Shown: one piece after another, positions 1-7,305 of the stretch
Layout: the number at the start of each line of letters is the position of its first letter
Position numbering within the stretch: the stretch's first letter is position 1
Assembly (NCBI GenBank): GCA_947485165.1
Contig: CANKRG010000020.1
Span: forward strand, 1 to 35,309
DNA length: 35,309 nucleotides
Reading direction: 5' to 3'
Source of the DNA: Comamonadaceae bacterium
Lineage (GTDB): Bacteria; Pseudomonadota; Gammaproteobacteria; Burkholderiales; Burkholderiaceae_C
The notes under the pieces: model-generated
The model's database searches: none
Told to the model about the DNA's origin: nothing
The model's input: only the letters and a program-made list of their open reading frames with translations
Program-made: the position numbers and the translations under genes

Positions 1-2
1 CC

Positions 3-356
3 CTGACGGTTGAAGAACTCTCTAAGTATCCCATCGGCGCTCAATATTCAGACACGATCCACGCCAGACTGCAAAGTGCCTGGTTCACCCGCGCGGGTCA
101 CCCTTTACGCAATACAATTCAAGCGCACAGCCTCAGCGTGCTAGGTAAGTTGACTCTGTCTGGGCTAACGGTTGCACAACTGCCAATTGGAGTTTTTGCT
201 GAAGAATTAAAGAGTAAAAAACTCGTCAGGATTTCAGTCACTCCCGAACTGCCTGATGTTCAATATTTCGCGGTCTACAGACGCTCAACGGCGCACCATT
301 TAGCATCGAAAGTTGCAGCTTTGGCACAAAACTGCTGTGACTTTACAATTCGATAA
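3..356 (+). CDS. LysR-family transcriptional regulator, carboxy-terminal part (5' end outside window)
   Basis: The frame is open from the left edge to the TAA at 354-356, and an internal GTG at 138 is not the real start. The 117 residues read like the second half of a LysR effector-binding domain: an alternating beta/alpha pattern, a segment LSGLTVAQLPIGVFAEELKS near the middle, and a closing strand PDVQYFAVYRRST followed by a helix typical of the last part of these regulators (the usual 'l.r..l..l.' helix). No helix-turn-helix can be seen because it would lie upstream of the window. The gene converges on the OYE reductase at 738-1856, so regulation of that gene is possible but not shown. I am fairly sure of the family and cannot tell the ligand or whether the whole gene is intact. 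Confidence 0.6.
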   Translation: MTVEELSKYPIGAQYSDTIHARLQSAWFTRAGHPLRNTIQAHSLSVLGKLTLSGLTVAQLPIGVFAEELKSKKLVRISVTPELPDVQYFAVYRRSTAHHLASKVAALAQNCCDFTIR

Positions 357-737
357 CGCTTATAAGACAGCGGGCAAATCGAAATGCACTGTGGATGTTA
401 GAAGTACTGACTCCAAAGCATCGCGTCAAAATTTCAGTTCTTAAATTTTCGCTGATTCAACAGCAGATAACTTACCGGGTACCAAACGGACAACCGTACT
501 TGGCCATACCTTTTGCAGCGGGTGATCAAATTGCGAAATGCGAGTATGACTTTAAGAGTTGGGGTCACTATTTCTGACTATAAGTTATCGCAGATAAGAT
601 TGACGCGTGAATAAAGATTGACCCAACCACCGTTGAATTTAGCAGAAGTACTAGACAGTCATAAAGCTGTCATCGAAAATGTCCGCTTTCGCGCCCGAAG
701 CGGCCGTATGTCGAAAAATTTCTAACCAAAATTGACA
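357..737. other. Intergenic stretch without a recognisable gene
   Basis: This 381-base stretch separates the LysR fragment from the OYE reductase. It holds one 60-codon open frame (395-577, +) whose product I do not recognise and which has no clear ribosome binding site. A short GC-rich hairpin lies at about 683-703 (CCGCTT, loop, AAGCGG) but has no T tract. Base composition is more AT-rich than the genes to the right. I see no terminator, tRNA or mobile-element end that I can support. Confidence 0.4.
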
Positions 738-1856
738 TCACCCTAACACCGGGTAATCCGTATACCCCTTCGCGCCACCGCCGTAAAAAGTCATGCGGTC
801 GGGGGTGTTCATGTCGGCACCTTCGCGCAGGCGGCGGGTCAGGTCGGGGTTGGCGATGAAGGGGCGGCCGAAGGCGACCAGGTCGCCCCCTTTGGCCAGC
901 GCGTTGTCCGCCAGCGGTTTGTCAAATCCGTTGTTCACCATCCAAGCCGCATTGCCGCCGGCATCTTTGTAGGCGGCGCGAAGGGCGACGTAGTCAAACG
1001 GTTTGTCGCCTTGCTCATAGTCGCGGGCGGCACCGGTTGCGCCTTCGATGATGTGGACAAACGCCAAGTTGAGGGGGGCTAGCTGTTTCACCACGTGTTC
1101 AAACAACGGCTGCGGCTGCGGGTCAAACGCGTCGTTGGCGGGTGTGACGGGTGACAGGCGCAGCCCGACGCGGTCGCCGCCGATTGCCTGGCTCACTGCG
1201 GTCATCACTTCGACCAGCAAGCGGGCACGGTTTTCAATGCTGCCGCCGTAGGCGTCGGTGCGGGTGTTGGAGCCGCTGCGCATGAACTGGTCCAGCAAAT
1301 AGCCATTGGCTGCGTGCACCTCAACGCCGTCAAACCCAGCGACGATGGCGTGTTTGGCAGCATGGTGGTAGTCGGCCACAATGCCGGGCAGCTCGCTCAA
1401 CTCTAAGGCGCGCGGCATGGAAGTCTGCTCAAAATTAGGCACATCGTCTCTGATCAAAACAGTTTTGGTTTTGGCTTGTAGTGCTGAAGGTGCGACGGGT
1501 GCCTGGCCATTCGGCTGCAAATCCACATGCGACACGCGCCCCACATGCCACAGCTGGATGACGATTTTGCCGCCCGCCGCGTGCACAGAATCTGTCACCT
1601 TGCGCCATGCCGTCACTTGCGCAGCGCTCCAAATGCCGGGTACATCTGAATAGCCCTGACCTTGGTGGCTGATGGCCGTGGCCTCCGTGATGATCAGCCC
1701 CGCACCGTTTTTCGGGTCGGCACGCTGGGTGTAGTAGGTCACCATCAGGTCGTTGGGCATCGCACCGGGGGCGCGGTTGCGCGTCAGCGGAGCCATCACC
1801 ACGCGGTTGGCAAGGCGCATGCGGCCAGCTTGGAGGGGTTCGAAAAGAGTGGTCAT
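738..1856 (-). CDS. nemA: Alkene reductase, Old Yellow Enzyme family (NemA-like)
   Basis: The 372-residue product has the usual length of the bacterial FMN-dependent Old Yellow Enzyme reductases (N-ethylmaleimide reductase, xenobiotic/ene reductases), which use NAD(P)H to reduce activated C=C bonds and some nitro compounds in the cytosol. It starts with the family opening FEPLQAGRMRLANRVVMAPL. The substrate-binding pair His..Asn appears in GVEVHAANGYLLDQF (about residues 180-195), followed by the YGGSIENRARLL motif. The phosphate-binding end is DLVAFGRPFIANPDL (about 330). The start ATG at 1854-1856 fits the family start exactly. The gene stands alone between a convergent LysR fragment and divergent hrpA. 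The family is certain; the substrate and the exact symbol are not. Confidence 0.9.
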   Translation of the reverse strand: MTTLFEPLQAGRMRLANRVVMAPLTRNRAPGAMPNDLMVTYYTQRADPKNGAGLIITEATAISHQGQGYSDVPGIWSAAQVTAWRKVTDSVHAAGGKIVIQLWHVGRVSHVDLQPNGQAPVAPSALQAKTKTVLIRDDVPNFEQTSMPRALELSELPGIVADYHHAAKHAIVAGFDGVEVHAANGYLLDQFMRSGSNTRTDAYGGSIENRARLLVEVMTAVSQAIGGDRVGLRLSPVTPANDAFDPQPQPLFEHVVKQLAPLNLAFVHIIEGATGAARDYEQGDKPFDYVALRAAYKDAGGNAAWMVNNGFDKPLADNALAKGGDLVAFGRPFIANPDLTRRLREGADMNTPDRMTFYGGGAKGYTDYPVLG

Positions 1857-1890
1857 GGTTCAATCGTCATCTTGTTAAGGGTGTAAGGGT

Positions 1891-1941
1891 AAAAATGCTA
1901 CTAATTTAATAGCATCTTAGGCAACAAATACGCCGGCTAGG
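1891..1941 (-). repeat. Short palindromic intergenic repeat, copy 1
   Basis: Read on the minus strand this copy gives CTAGCCGGCGTATTTGTTGC, then CTAAGA, then a small hairpin TGCTATTAAATTAGTAGCA. It lies between the divergent starts of the OYE reductase and hrpA. It is the cleanest copy of a family that recurs at 5109, 7202, 16872, 18194, 30972 and 32303, and in degraded form at 8351. It may overlap the promoters of both genes. Confidence 0.75.
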
Positions 1942-2030
1942 TGCCAATTTCAGGGGTAAAAATCGTGAAAGCAATTTTTAGCAGCTTTGTACAAGCATAT
2001 CAGCGTACCCATCCCCGATAATCTAAGCCT

Positions 2031-5000
2031 ATGTCCGTGCCCCAAAATCCAGTCAATCCCACCAATTTCGTCATAGCTTTCCCCGAAAACCTCCCCGTAT
2101 CGGGCAAACGTGACGAGATCATGGCGGCCTTGGCTCAGAATCAGGTCATCATCGTGTGTGGTGAGACCGGCTCGGGCAAGACGACACAGTTGCCCAAAAT
2201 CGCCTTGGCGATGGGGCGCGGCAAGCTGAACTACGCGCCTGGCCAGCACGCCAAACTCATTGGCCACACCCAGCCGCGCCGGATTGCGGCCAGCTCGGTC
2301 GCCAAGCGGATTGCCGAGGAGTTGAAAACGCCGCTGGGCGAGGTGGTGGGTTTCAAGGTGCGGTTTCAGGACCGGTTGAGCCGCGATGCGTCCGTCAAGC
2401 TGATGACAGACGGCATTTTGCTGGCCGAAACCCAGACCGACCCGCTGCTGAAAGCCTACGACACCATCATCATCGACGAGGCGCACGAGCGCAGCCTGAA
2501 CATCGACTTTTTGCTCGGCTACTTGCGCCAAATCCTGCCACGTCGTCCGGATTTGAAGGTGATTGTGACCTCGGCGACGATAGACGCGCAGCGTTTTGCG
2601 GATCATTTTGCGAGCCGCCACGGCCCCGCGCCCGTCATCATGGTCTCGGGGCGGATGTTTCCGGTCGAGCAGCGCTACCGGCCGTATGAGGAATCACGCG
2701 ACTACGGACTCAACAACGCGATTGCCGACGCGGTCGATGAGTTGTGGATCAACCCGCACAACGGCGGCGATATTTTGGTCTTCCTGCCCGGCGAGCGTGA
2801 AATCCGCGAAGCCGCCGACCACCTGCGCGGCCACCTGAGCCACCAGCCCATCATGCGCAATGCCGAGGTGCTGCCGCTGTTTGCGCGGCTGAGCCAGGCG
2901 GAGCAAGACAGGATTTTTGACGGCCATACGGGGCGCCGCATCGTCTTGGCGACCAACGTCGCCGAAACCTCGCTCACCGTTCCGGGCATCCGCTACGTGA
3001 TAGACGCAGGCACAGCGCGCATGAAGCGCTACAGCTTCAGGAGCAAGGTGGAGCAATTGCTGGTCGAGCCGATCAGCCAGTCCTCCGCCAACCAGCGCGC
3101 AGGCCGCTGCGGGCGGGTGGCGGATGGGATTTGCATTCGGCTCTATGACCAAAAAGACTTTGACGGTCGACCGCGTTTCACTGAGCCCGAAATTTTGCGA
3201 AGCTCTTTGGCCGGCGTGATTTTGCGGATGAAATCTTTGCACTTGGGTGTGGTTGAAGACTTTCCTTTTCTTGAAGCGCCGCAGGGCAGGGCGATTGCCG
3301 ATGGCTACCAGTTGCTGAATGAACTCGGTGCGATGGACGATGCCAATGAATTGACCGCCATGGGCGCTGAACTCGCCAAACTGCCGCTGGACCCGCGCGT
3401 GGGCCGCATGATCATCGAGGCGCGTGAACGCGGCGCGCTGGACGAGGTGCTGGTGATTGCCAGCGCCCTGAGCGTGCAGGACGTGCGCGACCGACCGATG
3501 GAGGCGCAGCAAGCGGCTGACCAGGCGCATGTGAAGTTTGATGATGAGAAGAGCGAGTTTGCTGGGTATTTGAAGTTGTGGAAGTGGTTGGAGACGTCGA
3601 AGGGTGGGGGCGAAGCGCATACCGCACACAAACTGAGCAACCGCCAATACGAGCAACTCCTACGCCAAAACTTCGTCAACATCCGCCGCGTGCGTGAGTG
3701 GCGCGACATCCACAGCCAGCTTGTCACCGTGGTGGCGGAGCACAAATGGCGCGTCAATACGAAGCCTGCCAGTTATGAAGAGCTGCACCTGTCCATGTTG
3801 GCGGGGCTGCTGGGCAACGTCGGCTGGAAGATAGAGACCGAAGCCGCGACCGGCGGGCGGGAGGAGAAAGGCCAACGTGGTGAATACCTGGGCGCACGCG
3901 GCATCAAGTTCTTCGCCCACCCCGGCGCGCACCTGGCCAAAAAGCCCGGGCGCTGGATCGTGGCGGCCGAACTGGTCGAAACCACACGCCTCTTTGGTCG
4001 GGGTTTGGCGAATATCGAGCCGCAATGGCTGGAAAAAGTCGCCGGCCATTTGCTCAAAAAGCAGCTGCTGGATCCGCATTGGGAGAAAAAAGCCGCCGAA
4101 GTCGTCGCTTTAGAGCGTGCCACGCTCTACGGCTTGGTTGTTTACAGCGGGCGAAAAGTCAATTTCGGCCGTGTCGACATGGTTGCGGCGCGCGAGATTT
4201 TTATCCGCGAGGCGCTGGTGGCCAACAACTGGGAAACCAAGCTGCCATTTCTTGCGGCCAACGAGAAGCTGATCGCCCAGGTCGAAGAGTTGGAACACAA
4301 ATCCCGCCGGCAGGACGTGCTGGTGGACGACGAGCTGATCTACGCCTTTTACGACCAGCAACTTCCCGCCGACGTGTGCAGCGGCTACAGCTTTGAGAAC
4401 TGGTATCGCGAAGAAATCAAGCGCCAGCCGAAGCTGCTGATGCTGACCCGCGACGAGCTGATGCGGCACGAGGCTGCCGGCATCACCACCCAGTCCTTCC
4501 CCAAAACCATCCGCTTGGGCGGCGTGGACTGCCTGACCACCTACCTGCACGAACCCGGCGACGCCAAAGATGGCATGACCGTGACCGTACCGCTGTTTGT
4601 GCTGAACCAGGTCAACGACGAGCGCTGCGAGTGGCTGGTGCCCGGCATGCTGAAAGACAAAATCCAGGCGCTGCTGAAATCCCTGCACCAACGCCCCCGT
4701 TCGCGTTTGGTGCCGCTGCCCGAAAGCGCCGCGCGTATGGCGAATGAGCTGAACGTGCCAGAAGCCTACGGTGCGACCGGTTTGGTCGACGCGCTGCTCA
4801 AAAAAGTCCGCGATGCAACCCAAGTGGACGTGCAGCGGGCGGACTTCAAGCTGGACATGCTGAGTCCGCACCTGTTCATGAACTTCCGCGTGGTGGACGA
4901 GCATGGCCGGCAGCTGGGCACAGGGCGCAACCTAGGCGCGCTCAAAGCCGAACTGGGGGCGAAGGCGCGGGGGGCGTTTCAGGCGCTGGCAGGGCTGAAA

Positions 5001-6068
5001 TTGGCTCAAAATAATACAAATACCAGTAATTCCGTTCGCCCTGAGCTTGTCGAAGGGCTTCGACAGGCTCAGCCCGAACGGGGAGAGCAGAATAAAGGGT
5101 CAAATCAGCCTCTAGCCGGTGTATTTATTGCCAAAGGTGCTACTAAAAATATAGTAAATTTAAAGCCCACTGAATCGCCAGTTTCTCCAGCCGGCCAGCG
5201 CTACACCGCGTGGACCTTCGGCGAACTGCCCGAGTTGATGGAAATCAACAAAGGCGGGCAGACCCTGATTGGCTTCCCTGCGCTGATTGATCTGCAAGAC
5301 GCCGTCAGCATTGAGGTTTTTGACGAGCCGGATGTCGCAGCCGCCAAACACCAAGCTGGCTTGCGCCGCCTGTTTGCGCTGCACATCAAAGACGCGCTCA
5401 AATATTTAGAGAAAAATATCCCCGACCTCACCAAAATGGCCGCAGCCTACATGCTGGTGGGCAGGAGTGCGGACAACACCGGCGGCGGCACGCTGGAAGA
5501 GCTGCGCGAGCAAATCATCGCCAAAGCGCTGGATCGCGCCTTTTTGCTTGACCCGCTGCCGACCAACGCGGCAGAATTCACCAAACGCTTGGAAGAAGGC
5601 AGAGGGCGCTTGACCCTGATTTCCAGTGAAATCGCCAGATTGGTCGCCACGATTTTGCAAGAATACGCCACGGCGGCACGCAAACTCAAAGACACCAAAA
5701 ACGCCCCTGAAGCCACCGCAGACGCAGCCGCACAGCTTGCAAGGTTGATGCCCAAACGCTTCATCGCGCTCACCCCCTTCACCCAACTGCACCACTTCGC
5801 CCGCTACCTCAAAGCCATCACCGCCCGCTTGGACAAGGTCCGAGCCGACCCAGCCCGCGACGCGGCCAAATCAGCCGAACTGCGCCCGTCGGAGCAAAAT
5901 TACTGGCGCTTGGTCGCAGAACGCAAAGGCGCTGTCGACGACCGCATGATGGAATTTAGATGGCTGCTGGAAGAACTCCGCGTCAGCTTCTTCGCCCAGG
6001 AGCTGCGCACCCCGCAGCCGGTGAGTGTGAAGCGGCTGGATAAGTTGTGGGTGCAGATTAAGAGTTGA
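2031..6068 (+). CDS. hrpA: ATP-dependent RNA helicase HrpA (DEAH/RHA family)
   Basis: The 1345-residue product is a full-length HrpA, a DEAH-box RNA helicase. Motif I is GETGSGKTTQ (residues 44-53), motif II is DEAH at 149-152, motif III is TSATIDAQRF, and the later motifs include LATNVAETSLTVPGI and the arginine-finger block QRAGRCGRVADGICIRLY. The winged-helix/ratchet region and the long carboxy-terminal DUF3418-type region follow. Residues about 995-1050 do not look like family sequence: they are encoded by two dispersed repeats inserted in frame (5032-5081 and 5109-5162). The gene ends 18 bases before a broken integron integrase that reads towards it. In other bacteria HrpA has been linked to mRNA processing and rescue of stalled ribosomes; nothing here shows its role directly. 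Confidence 0.95.
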   Translation: MSVPQNPVNPTNFVIAFPENLPVSGKRDEIMAALAQNQVIIVCGETGSGKTTQLPKIALAMGRGKLNYAPGQHAKLIGHTQPRRIAASSVAKRIAEELKTPLGEVVGFKVRFQDRLSRDASVKLMTDGILLAETQTDPLLKAYDTIIIDEAHERSLNIDFLLGYLRQILPRRPDLKVIVTSATIDAQRFADHFASRHGPAPVIMVSGRMFPVEQRYRPYEESRDYGLNNAIADAVDELWINPHNGGDILVFLPGEREIREAADHLRGHLSHQPIMRNAEVLPLFARLSQAEQDRIFDGHTGRRIVLATNVAETSLTVPGIRYVIDAGTARMKRYSFRSKVEQLLVEPISQSSANQRAGRCGRVADGICIRLYDQKDFDGRPRFTEPEILRSSLAGVILRMKSLHLGVVEDFPFLEAPQGRAIADGYQLLNELGAMDDANELTAMGAELAKLPLDPRVGRMIIEARERGALDEVLVIASALSVQDVRDRPMEAQQAADQAHVKFDDEKSEFAGYLKLWKWLETSKGGGEAHTAHKLSNRQYEQLLRQNFVNIRRVREWRDIHSQLVTVVAEHKWRVNTKPASYEELHLSMLAGLLGNVGWKIETEAATGGREEKGQRGEYLGARGIKFFAHPGAHLAKKPGRWIVAAELVETTRLFGRGLANIEPQWLEKVAGHLLKKQLLDPHWEKKAAEVVALERATLYGLVVYSGRKVNFGRVDMVAAREIFIREALVANNWETKLPFLAANEKLIAQVEELEHKSRRQDVLVDDELIYAFYDQQLPADVCSGYSFENWYREEIKRQPKLLMLTRDELMRHEAAGITTQSFPKTIRLGGVDCLTTYLHEPGDAKDGMTVTVPLFVLNQVNDERCEWLVPGMLKDKIQALLKSLHQRPRSRLVPLPESAARMANELNVPEAYGATGLVDALLKKVRDATQVDVQRADFKLDMLSPHLFMNFRVVDEHGRQLGTGRNLGALKAELGAKARGAFQALAGLKLAQNNTNTSNSVRPELVEGLRQAQPERGEQNKGSNQPLAGVFIAKGATKNIVNLKPTESPVSPAGQRYTAWTFGELPELMEINKGGQTLIGFPALIDLQDAVSIEVFDEPDVAAAKHQAGLRRLFALHIKDALKYLEKNIPDLTKMAAAYMLVGRSADNTGGGTLEELREQIIAKALDRAFLLDPLPTNAAEFTKRLEEGRGRLTLISSEIARLVATILQEYATAARKLKDTKNAPEATADAAAQLARLMPKRFIALTPFTQLHHFARYLKAITARLDKVRADPARDAAKSAELRPSEQNYWRLVAERKGAVDDRMMEFRWLLEELRVSFFAQELRTPQPVSVKRLDKLWVQIKS
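5032..5081. repeat. Dispersed inverted repeat (CCGTTCGCCCTGAG type) inside hrpA
   Basis: The two arms are near-perfect inverted copies: CCGTTCGCCCTGAG..GTCGAAG on the left and CTTCGACAGGCTCAGCCCGAACGG's counterpart on the right. The repeat is translated in the hrpA frame as SVRPELVEGLRQAQPER (residues 1001-1017). This peptide recurs in many unrelated proteobacterial proteins because the same repeat invades coding sequence. Relatives lie at 17129-17185 and 18763-18823. Confidence 0.85.
5109..5162 (+). repeat. Short palindromic repeat, copy 2, inside hrpA
   Basis: The copy reads CCTCTAGCCGGTGTATTTAT, then TGCCAAAGGTGCTACTAAAA, then ATATAGTAAATTTA. It is in sense orientation and is translated as PLAGVFIAKGATKNIVNL (HrpA residues 1027-1044). 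It lies only 27 bases after the GTTCGCCCTGAG-type repeat, so this loop of HrpA has taken up two different elements. Confidence 0.8.
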
Positions 6069-6086
6069 TTTAGAGTTATTTGTTCG

Positions 6087-6218
6087 CTGAAGCACGAAAA
6101 ACTTGACCCAATGTAAGTAAGTCTTCTCCGTGCTTAGGCTAAAGTGCATGTACCGAATGCGTTCACGTACTTGGTCTAGATTGCGCGTTGACTGCAAAAC
6201 AGGACTACGTGGTTTCAT
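6087..6218 (-). pseudogene. intI: Integron integrase (IntI-type tyrosine recombinase), amino-terminal fragment
   Basis: From an ATG at 6216-6218 the minus strand encodes about 44 residues matching the start of integron integrases. The segment LDQVRERIRYMHFSLSTEKT followed by YLHWVKFFV corresponds to the SAM-like DNA-binding domain (compare IntI1 LRERIRYLHYSLRTEQAY and IntI2 LKTEKTYLHWIKRFI). The match ends at about 6087, and the frame then runs into the antisense of hrpA. All catalytic residues (R..H..R..Y) are therefore missing and the protein cannot recombine. The break lies about 18 bases from the hrpA stop codon, which suggests a deletion or rearrangement that fused the stub to hrpA's 3' end. 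I am confident of the similarity. Whether it came from a mobile or a chromosomal integron cannot be decided here. Confidence 0.8.
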
Positions 6219-6294
6219 GGATTTTTTATACTTGTAAAAATTAACAGCATAGTTGCATAAAACCCAAGCTGCAAGCCATTCTCAGGAGATTTTG

Positions 6295-6359
6295 ATGCCT
6301 AGATTAATACGCAGTCACCAGATTATGTTGCAGGTTTTGCGGTATACATTACGTTAGGC
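6295..6359 (+). other. attI-like integron recombination site, with a 20-codon leader frame
   Basis: About 135 bases upstream of the integrase start, on the side where attI always lies, is ACGTTAGGCC. It contains GTTAGGC (6353-6359), a perfect match to the GTTRRRY core at which integron integrases cut; attI1 ends in the same seven bases. A small frame runs over it: AGGAG at 6283-6287, ATG at 6295, 20 codons, TAG at 6355-6357. This is comparable in layout to the short ORF-11 that overlaps attI1. The seven-base core alone would be weak evidence; position and orientation next to the integrase stub make it credible. Recombination at this site has not been shown. Confidence 0.45.
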
Positions 6360-6369
6360 CTCTCTCAAT

Positions 6370-6519
6370 ATGACTCAGCGCTCTCGTCTTTCTACTCACC
6401 AACGCTGGCTCAAAACTCCCGGCCTTAATGGGCAGCAGCATCAGGACACGCCGATGCGTAAGTTCGGTGACAACGAGAACAAGTACCTCAACAAATGGGA
6501 GTTATTAGGTCTTACTTGA
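6370..6519 (+). CDS. Hypothetical 49-residue protein, possible cassette remnant
   Basis: An ATG at 6370, ten bases past the attI-like core, opens a 49-codon frame ending TGA at 6517-6519. The product is basic and polar (it begins MTQRSRLSTHQRW) and resembles nothing I know. Integron cassette genes typically begin just after the core site, as here, but I find no attC behind it and no clear ribosome binding site. It could equally be chance. Confidence 0.2.
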   Translation: MTQRSRLSTHQRWLKTPGLNGQQHQDTPMRKFGDNENKYLNKWELLGLT

Positions 6520-6562
6520 CTTTATCCTTACTTGCTATACAGTCTTACTTGTAAATAAGTAA
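6512..6562 (+). promoter_or_regulatory. Promoter and operator of the toxin-antitoxin operon
   Basis: Three direct copies of TTACTT occur at 6512-6517, 6528-6533 and 6545-6550, spaced about one and a half helical turns apart. The third pairs with AAGTAA at 6557-6562 to give a perfect inverted repeat around GTAAAT. A possible -35 TTGACT (6516-6521) and -10 TACAGT (6538-6543), spacer 16, lie within the array. This is the pattern expected when an AbrB-type antitoxin represses its own operon; that link is inference. Confidence 0.55.
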
Positions 6563-6581
6563 GGAATAACTGGAGGTGGGT

Positions 6582-6809
6582 ATGCATGCAGACGCTATTG
6601 TTTCAAGCAAAGGGCAGGTCACTTTGCCCGCTAAAATTCGTGCCCAATTGGGGATTCAGACGGGGACTAAGCTGCATTTTGAGCTGCGTGGGCAGGAGAT
6701 GGTGGTTAAGGCTGAGCTGCCTATGAGTGCTTATTACGGCATGCTCAAGGGCTACAACCTTGACCCTGCTGATCTGGTGATTGAAAAAGAGCCGGATCGG
6801 GAGTTTTGA
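6582..6809 (+). CDS. vapB: AbrB/MazE-type antitoxin (VapB role)
   Basis: The product is a short protein of 75 residues. Its amino half is a SpoVT/AbrB swapped-hairpin DNA-binding domain: VSSKGQVTLPAKIRAQLGI, then a strand-loop-strand with GTKLHFELRGQEMVV. The acidic tail (DPADLVIEKEPDREF) is the usual toxin-wrapping part. I chose ATG 6582 over an upstream GTG at 6576 because GGAGG (6572-6576) sits five bases before the ATG and the domain starts directly after it. Its stop overlaps the toxin start (TGATG). It is expected to bind its own operator and neutralise the PIN toxin that follows. Confidence 0.85.
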   Translation: MHADAIVSSKGQVTLPAKIRAQLGIQTGTKLHFELRGQEMVVKAELPMSAYYGMLKGYNLDPADLVIEKEPDREF

Positions 6810-7183
6810 TGAATGTTGTTGATTCGTCCGGTTGGATTGAGTTTTTCACCGCTGGCGCAAGTGGTCCGTTGTTCAAACCTGTGATTGAGCAGCGTGACCA
6901 GTTGCTCGTTCCTACTATCAACATCTACGAAGTCCACAAAATCCTCAGCCGCAAATTGCCCGCTGGCGCAGTGCTGTCGTGTCTTGATGTGATGCGGCAA
7001 GGCCGAGTGCTAGACCTGACTGACCGCCGCGCCGTTGCCGCCGCTGATATAGCAGGCAAACACAAACTCGCCATGGCCGACGCCGTGATATACAGCATGG
7101 CCAGAGAATTTGATGCGACGCTGTGGACGCAGGATGTGGATTACGACGGCTTGGTAGGGGTGAAATTCTTTGGAAAACCCTGA
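6809..7183 (+). CDS. vapC: PIN-domain ribonuclease toxin (VapC)
   Basis: The product is a 124-residue PIN domain, the typical VapC size. It shows the acidic metal-binding set of the family: Asp in MNVVDSSGWIEFF near the start, Glu in NIYEVHK (about 45), Asp in MADAVIY (about 94) and Asp in LWTQDVDYDGL (about 111). VapC toxins are Mg-dependent endoribonucleases that cleave tRNA or rRNA. It is translationally coupled to the antitoxin, sharing bases in TGATG. The pair sits next to an integron stub, and TA pairs are common passengers of integrons. The frame is intact, so I expect function; the RNA target is unknown. Confidence 0.9.
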   Translation: MNVVDSSGWIEFFTAGASGPLFKPVIEQRDQLLVPTINIYEVHKILSRKLPAGAVLSCLDVMRQGRVLDLTDRRAVAAADIAGKHKLAMADAVIYSMAREFDATLWTQDVDYDGLVGVKFFGKP

Positions 7184-7201
7184 ATTTAAGGACTATATGT
7201 G

Positions 7202-7250
7202 CCTATAGTCGGCGTATTTATTTCCTAAGATGCTATGATTAATATAGCAA
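7202..7250 (+). repeat. Short palindromic intergenic repeat, copy 3
   Basis: The copy reads CCTATAGTCGGCGTATTTAT, then TTCCTAAGATGCTATGATTA, then ATATAGCA. It lies between the VapC stop and the transporter start, in the same orientation as both genes. It ends some 55 bases before the chosen transporter start. Confidence 0.75.
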
Positions 7251-7305
7251 ATTAAACCGTAATATTCAAGAGAGCCATGTCGTCTTGTTACAGAAGCAAA
7301 ATCCT

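Noticed and set aside
395-577. 60-codon open frame after the LysR fragment
   Set aside because: No family likeness, no ribosome binding site and no conserved context, so I did not call it a gene.
6831-6837. GTTGGAT, another match to the integron core GTTRRRY
   Set aside because: It lies inside the vapC coding sequence with no partner site or hairpin; a seven-base degenerate motif occurs often by chance.
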